Below are positions 1 to 10,386 of a stretch of DNA of 64,000 nt, one piece after another. The stretch comes from Gnetum montanum (Eukaryota > Streptophyta > Gnetopsida > Gnetales > Gnetaceae). The notes below the pieces were generated by a model. It saw only the letters and a program-made list of their open reading frames with translations, did not search any database and had not been told where the DNA came from. The position numbers and the translations under genes were made by a program. The stretch's first letter is position 1; each line of letters opens with the position of its first letter. The stretch is taken from positions 326,549 through 390,548 of the forward strand of contig MNCI01008125.1 in the NCBI GenBank assembly GCA_015680685.1. The letters run 5' to 3'.

Positions 1-31
1 GGTAGGCATTTCATCGTTTGAGGATGAGCTG

Positions 32-560
32 ATGTTGGGGCAGCAACGCCTATTGCTCTATTTCACGTGCCCACATGGGGAACTAGCCCAGTGGATCCAC
101 GTTATGAATGCGAAATATCATCGTTGGGAGGCGGGGGTGCAAGATTCAAGGCCCTGGCAAGTGCTCTGCCACCACGTGCGTGCGATGCAGGCACAAGGGT
201 GGTTCGGCCTTGAACCGCGCCAACTAATGGCGGCCACGTACCCACAGGTGTCAGGCTGGCAGCAAATTTGGAGGGGGTGGTTCCCCGAGAAGATAAAAAT
301 GTTCCTGTGGTTACTGCGAAATGACACATTACCAATTCGCATGCTTCTACGCAGCTGCAGCATTAATGTGGACGACACATACCCCCTATGCGACGCTGCG
401 CCCGAAACGGTTTGACATTTCATCTTTGATTGTGCATACCAGCTGGTGCAACCCCCCCCCCCCCCCCCCCCAATGCGCCTCACCGGTGACTCTTGGGCAA
501 CGCTACTTTTATGGGTAGTGTGGAAGACAAGAAACCACACTGTTTTCCAATAGATCAAGC
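32..560 (+). pseudogene. LINE ORF2 post-RT and zf-RVT segment, copy A
   Basis: An open stretch at 32-415 carries the typical LINE pattern W-x2-IW-x3-FPEKIKMFLWLL, then LP, then a partial zinc-binding segment PLCD...ETV. The last tryptophan before HF is now TGA. After a frame change, the LLLWVVWKTRN segment near 500-545 corresponds to VVWKNQNALIFQ in copy C. zf-RVT is a zinc-binding region found after the RT in many plant LINEs. The frame is destroyed by a 20-base C run and the lost tryptophan codon. Confidence 0.8.
452..471 (+). repeat. poly-C run of 20
   Basis: Twenty consecutive C residues sit where copy B has a six-C run (AACCCCCCGATGCGCC). Copy A also lacks the GC-rich bases that precede this run in B. 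Expansion of an existing homopolymer inside the decayed ORF is the simplest reading; its exact length is also the kind of thing sequencing gets wrong. Confidence 0.85.
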
Positions 561-620
561 TACCCCCGCCCCCGCTGGTAGTTTGCCAGGCTCTTCGCAC
601 GTGGAACGAGATCAAGGCCA

Positions 621-738
621 CAATGACTTACACGTAGAAACCTCTTCGACTAGCCGGGAGACCCTCTGCCCCCCATCTGCAATGACTTACATGTGGAAAC
701 CGCGTAGCCAGCAAGGACAACGCCCCCCAACTAGCATC
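621..738 (+). repeat. 59-bp imperfect tandem duplication in copy A
   Basis: CAATGACTTACACGTAGAAA at 621 recurs as CAATGACTTACATGTGGAAA at 680. The trailing sequence (TAGCC..., CCCCCCA...TAGC) is also loosely repeated, giving two units of about 59 bp. It lies where copy A has lost domain X relative to copy C. Confidence 0.6.
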
Positions 739-774
739 GCGGCACCAGAGTTGTCACCGCCTAAGACCTCCGAG

Positions 775-1215
775 CGCAATGCAAATTGGGAAAAAGAGTT
801 GCAGCAAGCTGCACAGAGGGCCACAACCGCGGCACGCGAGGCTAAGCGCCAAGAGTGCGAGGCTAAATAGCAAGAAGCCCTCGCGCAGGCATGGACCGAG
901 TTGGAGACCCAGTTTAGAGAAAGGGAACAGGAGAGGGTGAGGCAACAAACCCTCTTGGCCGATGCAGCCCGAGCCCGATTGGTGGATGAGATCCAGGCCC
1001 AAGTGAGAGAAGAGTTGCTGTCGGAGGAAACCACCCAAACGGAGCGTGAGGAGGCTAAACGGGCACAACTTGAACAGGAACAAGAGGAGGAAACTCAGTG
1101 GCAGCACCAACTAAACCGGGCGCACAAGCACAGCACACGCCAATGGCTTAAAAGTGGACAATGCCCATACCTCATCCTGGGCATCAATTGCAGCAACTCC
1201 TGGGGGGAGAAAACT
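775..1215 (+). pseudogene. LINE ORF2 C-terminal coiled coil and terminal motif, copy A
   Basis: A frame dense in E, Q, R and A (WEKELQQAAQRATT, TELETQFREREQERVRQQ, REELLSEETTQTEREEAK) has the heptad-like character of a long coiled coil. One in-frame TAG at about 868 follows ECEAK, probably from CAG. It is followed by W-LKSGQCPY-LILGINC-SNSW, which aligns with RWFRFGHYPYEVMEISC-QVSW after the coiled coil of copy C. Survival of the same order in two diverged copies implies that this segment was part of the ancestral element. Function is unknown; coiled coils usually mediate oligomerisation. Confidence 0.7.
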
Positions 1216-1694
1216 CGTTTTTGGTCTAAAGTGGCTTCAGCCGGACTGATGCGGAGTTTGGCATGGTGATTTTGGGGTGTTACCCCGCCCCACAAGGGCC
1301 ATTGTTGATGACCCGATGTTTGTAATTTCTTGTACTATAATTTTTCAGTAATACAATCTTGACTATTTCCTCAAAAAAAAATATGTATGATAGTTTTATT
1401 TGTTGGAAAAAAACAGAAAAACAAAATAAATGGACAAACACAACAATGTGACATAGAAAACATAGATATTGAGAACTGCTAGTTCACATGGAGCAATCGG
1501 AGGAAAGGCCCGGACCACGTCCTCTCCTGAATTGATCAAGTCTGCATCAACTCCGACCTCCTCCGTTCTGCCATGCATGTTTCGGGGCAGGAAAGAGTCA
1601 CCTCAGATCATCGCTCCCTGGTCTGTTCACTTGGGCCGAAAAAGCCCTAGGCCCCCCGGCCCTTCTGTTTTGAGGCCACCTGGTTATCTAAGCC

Positions 1695-2054
1695 GTGGTT
1701 GAGACCGTTAGTTGAGGACATTTGGGCAGATTACCAGCCAAGCCAAGGTGACCCCCGAAACTTCCTAAAGGAGGCTTTGCTTCGACTGAAGTGGGCCATC
1801 CGGGCCCTCCCAGTGGNCGCAAAATGTGCTCCTCCTCTTTGTGCAAGTCCTCCCCAACCTCTTATTTGGTTTGGATCTGACCAAGTTGATCTCGGAGTGC
1901 CCTTTGACCCGTCCTAAAGGAGAATTTATCCTCCACTGGGAGGGCCCGGATGGCCCACTTCAGTCGAAGCAAAGCCTCCTTTAGGAAGTTTCGGGGGTCA
2001 CCTTGGCTTGGCTGGTAATCTGCCCAAATGTCCTCAACTAACGGTCTCAACCAC
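1695..2054. repeat. perfect 122-nt inverted repeat bounded by single Ns
   Basis: Bases 1695-1816 are the exact reverse complement of 1933-2054, without mismatch or indel that I can find. A single N follows each arm, at 1817 and 2055. On the minus strand, 2054 to 1818 continues the LINE linker (…PVEDKFSFRTGQRALRDQLG…). The middle block is therefore LINE B sequence placed backwards, with one end duplicated. Perfect identity inside an otherwise heavily mutated element, with Ns at the joints, points to a scaffold or gap-fill artefact. A very recent inversion-duplication is the alternative. Confidence 0.85.
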
Positions 2055-2055
2055 N

Positions 2056-3250
2056 ACTGTCTACGCAACCAGGACGGGGAGATTATTGATGACCTGCAAA
2101 AAATCGCAAGAGAGCTAACTCAATACTAGGGGAGGATCTGGGCCAAGCAATCTACCAAGCCCATCCCAGTCCAAGTGGCGCGGGTGCTGAACGAGGAGGA
2201 CAACACAGTTGTTGGCCCCCTTTTTGTGGCAGGAACTCACCGCCACCATCAACAGCATGCCGAGAGGGAAAGCACCTAGCCCTAACGGCTAGAGCCTTGA
2301 GTTCTTTAAGACATTCATGGATATGGTGGGACCCAATATCCTAGACGCGTTCAATCTTATGCTGGCAAAGAGGCAGGTCCAAAGGGAGCTCAATTGCTCC
2401 CGAATTGTGTGCATTCCAAAACAATCGGACACACACCGCCCAGAACACTTCTGCCCTATCGAAGTCTACAACGTGCTTATTCGGATCTTCTCCAAATTGA
2501 TTGTGCATAGGCTTGTGCCGCTTATGCCCAAACTTGTGGGAATTAACCAAGCAGGCTTCGTGCAGGGCCAAACCCTCCAAGATCAAGTTCTCCTCATGCA
2601 GGAGGTGCTCCACTCACTTCAAACTACAGGTTTCCCTGGGCTTTGTCTCAAACTTGACATTACCAAGGCATACGACATGCTCAACTGGGAAGCCCTGACT
2701 TCCATTATGCAACAAAAAGGCTTTGACCAACAGTTCATCCAGCTTTGCATTCACATACAGTCATCTGTCGGATTCTCTTTCGACGTGGGGGGCCAACTGT
2801 GGGGCCTCTCCTCACCAGGGGAGGGGGTTACGGCAAGGGGACCCACTTTCGCTCCTTCTATTCATCATCACTATGGATCTAATGCAAAACTATTGCAACA
2901 CATCGGGGGTTGACGGCTTGGACATTGTGGGGGTGGAATGTCAGGCTAAACACTATGCAGATGACACAATGCTGCTTAGTCAGGCGGGGGTCCCACAAGC
3001 ACGATGCATTAACATCGCTCTGTCCCGACTGGTAGTTGAGTTAGGGCCGAAGATTAATAAGGCTAAGCCTTCAGCTCATTTTGTTAATGTGGATAAACAG
3101 ATTAAAAACCAGGTGGTGCAAGTCCTAAATATCCTGCCTAGAACGGGCAAAGACACATACTTTGGCATCCCACTCTACCAATGGGGACGGAGCATGTCGT
3201 GGGGGCCGCTGATGGAGAAAGTTGAAAGAAAGATGGGCCACTAGGCAAAT
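2056..3250 (+). pseudogene. LINE reverse transcriptase, copy B
   Basis: Segments in order are: a linker ending DDLQKIARELTQY with W to stop; then SPNG*SLEFFK (2272-2310); RT motifs NCSRIVCIPK, FVQGQTLQDQVLLMQE, motif A LCLKLDITKAYDMLNWEAL (about 2641-2697); a frameshift near 2800-2830; GLRQGDPLSLLLFII; and an intact catalytic YADD box at 2954-2965. It ends at a TAG at 3242-3244 that replaces a tryptophan. This is the polymerase that copies LINE RNA at the nicked target. The YADD is intact but frameshifts and stops make it inactive. Confidence 0.9.
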
Positions 3251-3256
3251 CGTTTC

Positions 3257-4003
3257 TTGACTCAAAAAGGGCGACTGCTTGTGGCAGCGAGGATCCTCAC
3301 AACGGTTACCCAATTTGTGGTGGCTGTAGCCACCCCCCCAAACGCCATCATTAACAGGATCAACATGCTAGTCAGGAGCTTCATTTGGAAGGGGGGCAGG
3401 GGGGGCAAAATCCACTTGGTAAACTGGGAACAGGTCGTGTGCACCCATAACGCGAGGGGGCTGGGCATCTCGTCTTTTGAAGACGAACTGATGCTTGGGC
3501 AACAACGTCTGATGCTTCGTTTTATGCGCCCGCATGGGGCGCCGATCCAGTGGATCCGCATCATGAATGCGAAGTATCAACGTTGGGAGGCGAGGTGCGA
3601 GATTCTAGGTCTTGGCAGGCACTTTGCCGACATGCACGGGCGACACAGACACTGGGGTGGTTGGACCTCGAGTTGCGTAGGCTACTGATGGCCAAATACC
3701 TGCAGGTGGCCGGCTAGCAGAAGATTTGGAGGGGGCAGCACCCTGAGAAGATCAAGATCTTCCTTTGGTTAATGCAGCAGGACGCGCTGCCAATGCACAC
3801 TTTTCTATGCAAACGTGGCCTCATTCAAGACGACACTTGTCCCTAGTGCGACACTGAACCCAAGACAGTCTGGCACTTCGTTTCTGACTACACACACATG
3901 CGTGCCATGTGGCTCGCGGTGGGGGCGAACCCCCCGATGCGCCTCACCGGCGATTCTTGGGCCACGCTACTTTTATGGGTAGCGTGGAAAGCAAGAAACC
4001 TTT
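3257..4003 (+). pseudogene. LINE ORF2 post-RT and zf-RVT segment, copy B
   Basis: The frame continues with SFIWKGGRGGKIHLVNWE, GLGISSFEDELMLGQQRLML and WIRIMNAKYQRWEA, the conserved stretch after the RT thumb. Then AG*QKIWRG and PEKIKIFLWLMQ lead into zf-RVT, with CP*CDTEPKTVWHF. Two of the tryptophans are TAG. The element breaks off inside LLLWVAWKARN. Confidence 0.8.
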
Positions 4004-5761
4004 TATGGGCCACACTAAAGTGAATTTGTTGAGTTGATTGGATTGATTCTGAGCTAGGCACTTATGAACATGATATCAAGTTTACAAGTTTTGACATTTT
4101 TATTGCACCTTTCATTCTGTGTATATTAAGAGATATCAATCACCATATTGGCATTTTCTTCCTGCTAGATCCTTGGGATGCTATATGATCTCCATCATGT
4201 TCATGTATTTATCCCATCTATGATGGGCTGACCATCGAACGATTTGACAATGACTTAACATTGTCACCTATCTACTTGACACCATAGTTCCTGAATATAT
4301 ATCTTAAAGGTGCCCCCATGTGGCACATCCTTGGGCTGTTTTATGCATTATATAATTTACTCTGTTTATAATTTACTTTTTATGCTAGTTGAATTTCTGA
4401 TTATTGGTTAACTATTGGGTAAAAAATTCAACCTTGTATCAAGCACTGTTTTGGGGGTTTCCCATGTTTAGCTCTTACTCCCTACAATGGGGTGTCACAA
4501 CAAGTGATCCTAAGCACCTGAACTGTGTACTTGTTAATCTCACTTTTTGGTTTTGAATTTTAATCTTCATATCTTTATTCCTCTATTTTCTACTAAAAAG
4601 GCAATCCATGTAGTCCTTTTTACTTCTACTAACCCTTCATCCCTTTGATTCTAGGATTCTTCTCAAAGTCTCCATTTTCATAGCAAGTGCGTCTTTAAAT
4701 TTATTTGATAATCTAGCAGGCATAAAAGCAAACTAATTCTCAGAAACTGTTCAGTCTTGTCTTAAGCATTGTTCTTAAGCATTGTTCTATAACTCTTTTT
4801 CATAACATCACGGTGTGTGCTTCTCCTCCTCAGATCATCTAGCATTTCACCTTCCTTTGAACAACTCTGTTACAAAAGATCCTGATGCGTAAAAAACAAT
4901 TCCATAAACAGTCTCAATAAAAGGCTATATGAAAAAAGATAAAAAGGTCCGTCCTCCTTTGATAACGTGTGTTGGTAGTTGGGTCATGAAGAAAGGATGA
5001 ATTAGCCATTATTGTTACTCTACAAGGTTCAGTAACAAAATGTTCTTCAGTTTGTTAATAAAAATTAACAAGGTTAAAAGTTTGGCTGAACTAATTTCTA
5101 AAAAACTTTGGAAAGAGTGGCTGTTTTGGTCATTACGGTACCTCAGAAATAACCTACCATTTGCAACCCTCTAAATCTCTTAATAAACATCTTCAGTTAT
5201 CACATCATATTAGGCATTGACAATATTGAAATTAACATTACTGACATCAAACATAACATTTATCACTTACGCATACTAGTCATTCATTTTTCCGGTTACA
5301 TTTTAACTAAGCAAAGGATGACTAACAACTCTTATGTACACGGTACTAGTCGCATTCTTCATGGTAAATACAAGAGTTATACTATCCCTGTAATAAATTC
5401 TAAATATAATAAAATGTCCAGCAAAAAATAATCCAAACGTTGACTGCCAATACCTGGTGGTGCTTCCAAGAATGCCGATTCATCCTTTGCTTTGGAAGAA
5501 CCCAATCCGCAATCATCCTTTTTTTGTGGAGGAATATTAATAATTTCTTCCTCTGCTTTAATTGTTGTCTTGTCTGAACATGATGGTAACAATCCTGTTA
5601 TTTTCAACACATTAAGATTAAAGCTGCCACAAAAGGTGAAATCTAACATATTAGGAATAACAGATCGAAAATATGTCATAGTTACTGCTGCATGAAGAGG
5701 AAATGAAATGTTTTGCAGTAAATAAAATACTTTTTTTACAGATGGTATTATAAAAAAATCA
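4004..5761. other. AT-rich spacer
   Basis: No coding homology, tRNA-like unit or terminal repeat was recognised apart from the candidate exon at 5454-5573. A GC shift near 5762 marks the start of LINE copy C. Confidence 0.5.
5454..5573 (-). other. candidate isolated exon on the minus strand
   Basis: A minus-strand frame reads KTTIKAEEEIINIPPQKK then DDCGLGSSKAKDESAFLEAPP. Its composition is more protein-like than the surrounding spacer. It is preceded on the minus strand by TGTTCAG (acceptor AG at 5575-5574) and followed by CCAG/GTATTG (donor GT at 5453-5452), giving a 120-bp exon divisible by three. I do not recognise the family. Host genes with very long introns could leave an isolated exon like this, but a chance open frame is possible. 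Confidence 0.25.
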
Positions 5762-5985
5762 TTTTAAGAAGAGAGCGGGATGGGTGAGGGGAGCGTTTTG
5801 GGCAGTGGCAGTGTCCATCCTAGGTGCTGTTGGTGGGGATGAGCATGCGGTGGGAGGAGTGTCTGGAGTGTCTAGGAGGGCAACTAGAGGGTGATTTCTC
5901 AGGATTGTTGGAGGAGGAGGTTGTGAGATGGAAGCTGGTTGTGGCCAAGGCAGGGGGTTCTTAAGCAACTGCAGCCAAGCATACT

Positions 5986-7295
5986 TTGTTAGAATCGGTG
6001 CCTTCACGGGTTTTTCTAGATGGGCGGAGTGGATCTGCAACCGTGCCATGGATGCTAGGTGTTGTTGGTGTTGATGAGCTTTCCCACCAAGGGGCAGGGC
6101 TTCATCTGAAGATGCACGTGCTGATTCCTGAAGGAGTGCAAGTGATGAGGTGTGGCCTCTTTGGTCGTTTCATCTCCACAGGTGCTAGGCCCAGCTTAGA
6201 AGTTGTCCGAGGTTGGGTTGTTTCAGCTTGGAAGTTGGGAAGAGTGAAAGTTCACCAATTCTCTGGTGATTTGTTTCTACTTGTCTTCCCTAACTTGGAT
6301 GCCTGAGATCAGGTCCTATTGTGGGGGCCATGGTTTTTTGGGGTTCAGGGATTAGCACTTACGTCCTGGTGGGCTGGGGCACACCGTGACTCCAACCTGT
6401 TCCCACATGTTCTAGTCTGAATCTGTCCTAGGTGTGTCATGAGAATTTTGGGGTTCGGAGTTCCTAAAAACGCTTGCTGGGTTTTTTGGGGAATTTATCG
6501 CTTTTGATAAGTTTACCATGTCCATGGAATGGATGAGTTATGTCCATTTCTATGTTTGACAGCCACTTTCCTCTGAGGATCTGGTTACAAAAATCATGCT
6601 TGAGCTTCCCGAGGGGGTGGAGCACCTTACTATTTAGTACAAAAATTTGAACATGCAGCCTCCCCCTAGAAAGAAAGCTGCTTAGGGCTGCATCATTTGT
6701 GGTAAGGGGAACCATAAGACAATGGATTGTAGAGTTTCAAGCAATAGGCAAGGACTACAACAGGCAGGGGTTAGAGGGGGAGCAAGTCTAGTTGGACAAT
6801 AGAAGCAGTCTGAGTCCATCTCTCATGGACGAGGTGGGGATAAGGCTGGCAAGCAAAAGTAGTCTACTCCCATTTTTCCTACTCCTTCAGTTTCGATTTC
6901 TGTCCTGTAGCACTCTCCTAAACAAGGAGGGGTTGCATGTCTGAATTGACCCTCTTCCCCACCAAACCGAGACAGGTGTGTCCCCCACAAATTGTTTCTC
7001 CCCGTTGCTATCTTTGGATGAAGGGGAGGGCATGCTACCACCAACAGGGGCAAAGTCTTTGCCTTTCTGTGTCCTGATTCTTACAGATTGGGTTTCGGCG
7101 GAGAGGGGATCTTCCAAACCCCCCATGGAACCTGTTCTAGTGGCAACACAAAGAGAGGAGGCTGTGGGTTTCGATGTGTTGGCCAACCCTTGGAAAGGTG
7201 GCTGCCCTTCTACTTTAGAATCGAGGATCAAGAGGACTCAACAAGAGATCAATTTGGGGACCCAAACAACCCTAAAAAGGGTTTATAACAAATAG
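5986..7295 (+). pseudogene. LINE ORF1 (RNA-binding protein), copy C
   Basis: The 5986-6306 frame contains GRFISTGARPSLEVVRGWV and W-LGRVKVHQFSGDLFLLVFPN, the signature of the DUF4283-type domain in plant LINE ORF1. After frame changes, GKFIAFDKFTMSME leads to a CCHC zinc knuckle C-x2-C-x4-H-x4-C at 6689-6730 (CIICGKGNHKTMDC). The last frame, 6978-7295, ends with …RIKRTQQEINLGTQTTLK and a stop at 7288-7290 or just after, about 20 bases before the ORF2 start. ORF1 proteins bind element RNA in the ribonucleoprotein. At least two frameshifts and several stops are present. Confidence 0.8.
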
Positions 7296-7309
7296 TCCAC
7301 TAATAAACC

Positions 7310-8035
7310 ATGAATATCATTTCTTGGAATTGCAAGGGCCAAGGTACCCCCCCACAAAAGAAGTACCTTGAAGGATTTAGTTCATCGCTAGAGAGTGGAT
7401 CTTGTGTGCCTACAAGGAGCCAAGTTGGTAGGGGCACAAACACAAATATTGGAGTGGGTTGGGTGGCAAACAACCTTTGTGGATTCTATTGCAACTTCTA
7501 TGAACCACAGGATCCTGATGTGCGCCTGTCGAAACTCCGTAGGATTAAAGATTCCAAACAATTCTACTTGGATTATCATTGCGGAATTCAATCAAGGGTT
7601 TTTCCTTTGGGAAAAGACTAGAAATGATTTTGGATCTCCTCCTAGAAGGCAAGAAGTCTTCGAGTTCCTTAAAGACTTCGATTTGGTGGATTTGCAACTC
7701 GTGGGTTGTCAATTTACTTGGGGTAACAGACGAAAAGGAAAGGATTGCATTATGTCTTGAATTAATAGGGTATGGGTTAGTTCTGCTTTGCTGCTAAAGC
7801 AAGAGATACATGTGCAAGGGTTAGAGCAAAGGGCTTCCGATCACAACCCTTGCTTTGTTCTCTCTACAATAATGTTTCTCTTGGGCCTCAACCATTTCGA
7901 TTGGAGAGAGGGTAGCTGACCAAGCCTTGGCTGGCGAATTTGGTTTACGATGTTTGGAGAGAGTATAAGAGCTTTCTAGATCCCAGAGATTTCCTGAAAC
8001 AGGCGCTATCCACCTTAAAACAACACATCAGAGAT
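7310..8035 (+). pseudogene. LINE ORF2 endonuclease domain, copy C
   Basis: The start ATG at 7310 gives MNIISWNCKGQG, the standard opening of plant LINE ORF2 (apurinic-endonuclease-like fold). Further motifs are DLVCLQGAKL, where the usual catalytic Glu of LQE is Gly; AEFN in place of GDFN; VDLQLVGCQFTWGNRRKGKD; and ASDHNP, which keeps the catalytic SDH. Roughly 60-80 residues between the Y-G and DFN regions look deleted. A linker reading TKPWLANLVYDVWREY and DPRDFLKQAL matches copies B and D. The endonuclease nicks target DNA; this copy has lost two key residues. Confidence 0.85.
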
Positions 8036-9960
8036 TGATAAAAAGTTAAGTATGCTTTGAAGGTATTTCAAGAATAGTTGTCGGTCAACTTGCATAGGAT
8101 TCACGAATTGGAAGAGCAAGGACAGTCGTTGGAGCAAGAGGAGCATACGATTCTTCTAGAGCTGCAACAGCTATTAGCTAAGGAGGAACAATACTAGAAG
8201 GAGCACAGTCGTACAAAGTGGCTAGGGGATGATGATCATAATACAAAATTTTTCTTTGCAGCTGCTAAGGCTAACATGGCAACAAAGAAGATTCATGGTC
8301 TTCAGCAAGGGGACCGCATGATTACTGATGCCCATGATGTGGCTGATACCCTGCAGGAGTATTTGGAAAAAATTTGGTCAAGGAGAGATGTATCCCCTCT
8401 CTCCATCCACGTTAACAAGGTAATAATGCCATCACAAAACCATAGTTTACTGGCCCCCATTACTAAGCAGGAAATCCCACAGGCTCTCCACCCTATGCAT
8501 TCCAACAGAGCCCCTAGACCATATGGATGGCCAATGGAATTTTTCAAAATGTTTTTTGACATAGTTGGGGATAACTTGCTAGATACATTTAATATGACGC
8601 TCCAGTGGGGACAAGTGAGGCATGAGATTAATTGCTCCAAGATTGTTCTAATTCCAAAAGTGGATAATCCTATAGAGCACCTCGGCACTTTTGCCCGATT
8701 GGGGTTTGTAACACTCTCCTCCGTATGTTCACCAAGATTTTAGTGGCCAGGCTACAACCTCTCATGCCAGTCCTTGTTGGATCTCAGCAAATAGGTTTCA
8801 TCAAAGGTAGGTCCATATAGGACCAGATCCTATTATTCCAAGAAATCATGCATTTGTTGAAGCAAGAGAATTTTCCGAGTATGTGTCTCAAGCTTGACAT
8901 AGCTAAGGCTTATGGTATGGTTTCTTGGGAGGCGTTGAAAGAGAACATGCTTCATAAATGCCTTCATCTGAAATTCGTTGAACTTTGCATTCATGTTCAG
9001 AAATTCAACATTTGCTCTTTTGAAGTAAATGGAAACTATTGGGGGTTTTTCTCCCCTCTAAGGGGGTTACACCAAGGTGATCCTTTATCACCATATTTAT
9101 TTATTATCATTATGGATACTATGAATTTGTATTGCAGATCAGAAGGGGTCTAGGGCCTCAAGATTGGGGAGGTTACTTGTATTGTTGAACACTATGCAAA
9201 TGATACCCTGTTATTTTCACCTGGGCAGTTGTTCCTCAAGCAAATGCGATTGTGCAGGCCTTAAACAAGATGTCTCAACAAATTGGTTGGACGGTCAATT
9301 GGGGGAATTCAGCTGCTCATTTTGTTTGCACAAATATTTGGGTAGGAAGTATTATGTGTCGTAACCTTGGAATCCTACAAGGTACAGATCATGATACATA
9401 TTTGGGGCTTCCCATTTTTAACTGGCATAGAAAAACTAGTTGGACCAAGCTCATTCAAAAACTTCAAGGATTCAGCATTGGACTAACTGTTTTCTTACAA
9501 GGAAAGGGCAAATCCTATTGGCGACTTAAGTTTTATCAGCCATTACTTGGTATACTGCATCCATGGCTATTCCTCCACAAGGGGTGATTGACAGGGATGA
9601 TCAAATTATCTATAACTTTGTTTGGTCGGGCAGCAAGGGAGGACATCATATGCACCTCATCTCTTGGGACAAAGTGGTACGCCCAATTTGTGCAAGTGGT
9701 CTTGGTATTGTCAAATTCCATGATGTGCTTTTAATGGGTTACCAACAACTCATTAATCAGATTTTAAATACTAATGTGGGTAGATCTTGGACTTTAATTA
9801 TGCAACATAAATATACTCAGGTGGCGAGACCTCACAATTCACAGCTTTGGCGCAGTATCTATACCATGATTCAGACGTTACAACCTTTGGGTTTGTTGGG
9901 GGCCCCACCATGTCAATTATTACTTTCTTGTTTTCCCATTGTGGTCTACTGGAGGCAAAT
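8036..9960 (+). pseudogene. LINE ORF2 reverse transcriptase, copy C
   Basis: The frame runs through AKANMATKKIHGLQQG, the RT entry …SNRAPRPYGWPMEFFK, INCSKIVLIPK, then a frameshift near 8690, GFIKGRSI*DQILLFQE (8799-8830) and motif A LKLDIAKAYGMVSWEAL (8887-8940). GLHQGDPLSPYLFII follows, then the catalytic box at 9193-9204, which reads Tyr-Ala-Asn-Asp instead of YADD. The Asp-to-Asn change alone would abolish polymerase activity. The post-RT segment HLISWDKVVRPI...GLGIVKFHDVLLMGYQQL matches copies A and B. Confidence 0.9.
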
Positions 9961-10330
9961 TTGGCAAGGCTAGCTACCAGAGAAAGTTAAATGCTTTCTT
10001 TGGTTGTTGGCCTAGGAGGCTATTCCAATCCGGGCGCTACTACGGCAATGGGGTTTACAAATCTTTGCTAGCTGTCCTCTCTATAGCACGACAAAGGAAA
10101 CAGTGGAGCATTTTGTTTCCCAATGCACAGTGATGTATGTGGTCTGGGCAGTGGCAACTACATGGCGTCAATTTTGAAGGGATAGCCTAGCCAGCACCAT
10201 TCTCTGAGTTGTATGGAAGAACCAGAATGCCCTCATCTTTCAGAATGAGCCTCTTCCAACTCTAGTCTGTTTATTTCAAAAGGCTTTGCAGTTATGAAGG
10301 GAGGTCATGACTACCATGGGATAGACACCT
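9961..10330 (+). pseudogene. LINE zf-RVT segment, copy C
   Basis: After a frame change the sequence reads IWQG*LPEKVKCFLWLLA*EAIPIRALL, then CPLY...ETVEHFVSQC, a degenerate zinc-binding zf-RVT motif. VVWKNQNALIFQNEPLPTLV follows at about 10209-10268. Two tryptophans are TAG in CTAG context (9971, 10012). In most plant LINEs ORF2 ends shortly after this WKNRN motif or continues into an RNase H; neither pattern is seen here. Confidence 0.75.
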
Positions 10331-10386
10331 ACTTTTGAACCAGACTAGCAAAAGTTCTAAAACAACCAACACTTGTGGGTGCTAGT

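Larger units (their letters stand above)
1..1381 (+). mobile_element. LINE copy A, 3' part of an L1-type element
   Basis: The window opens inside ORF2 of an L1-type LINE, just downstream of the reverse transcriptase. Its first 415 bases match copy B at about 3460-3850 closely at nucleotide level, so A and B belong to one family. A reads through the post-RT region, the zf-RVT segment and a charged coiled-coil segment. It ends in a short 3' UTR with TTGTACTATAA and an A-run at 1373-1381. The 5' part lies outside the window. Compared with copy C, the domain between zf-RVT and the coiled coil is missing. Frames are broken by stops and shifts, so it is dead. Confidence 0.85.
1460..4003 (+). mobile_element. 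LINE copy B, truncated at both ends
   Basis: Homology begins near the end of the endonuclease (CxFTWSNRRKGPDHVLS, SDHR) at about 1460. It runs through the linker, the RT and the post-RT region, and stops abruptly at about 4003, at the point equivalent to position 532 of copy A. There is no coiled coil, 3' UTR or poly-A. Several tryptophan codons have become TAG in a CTAG context (2289, 3242, 3714, 3844). The same family as copy A is shown by near-identical stretches such as GGCAACAACGTCTGATGCTT versus GGCAGCAACGCCTATTGCTC. Confidence 0.85.

Noticed and set aside
7395-7640. Gly replacing the catalytic Glu in both the L1 copy C and RTE endonucleases (LQG for LQE) as a shared new variant
   Set aside because: The two are unrelated dead copies and each needs only one base change; coincidence is enough.
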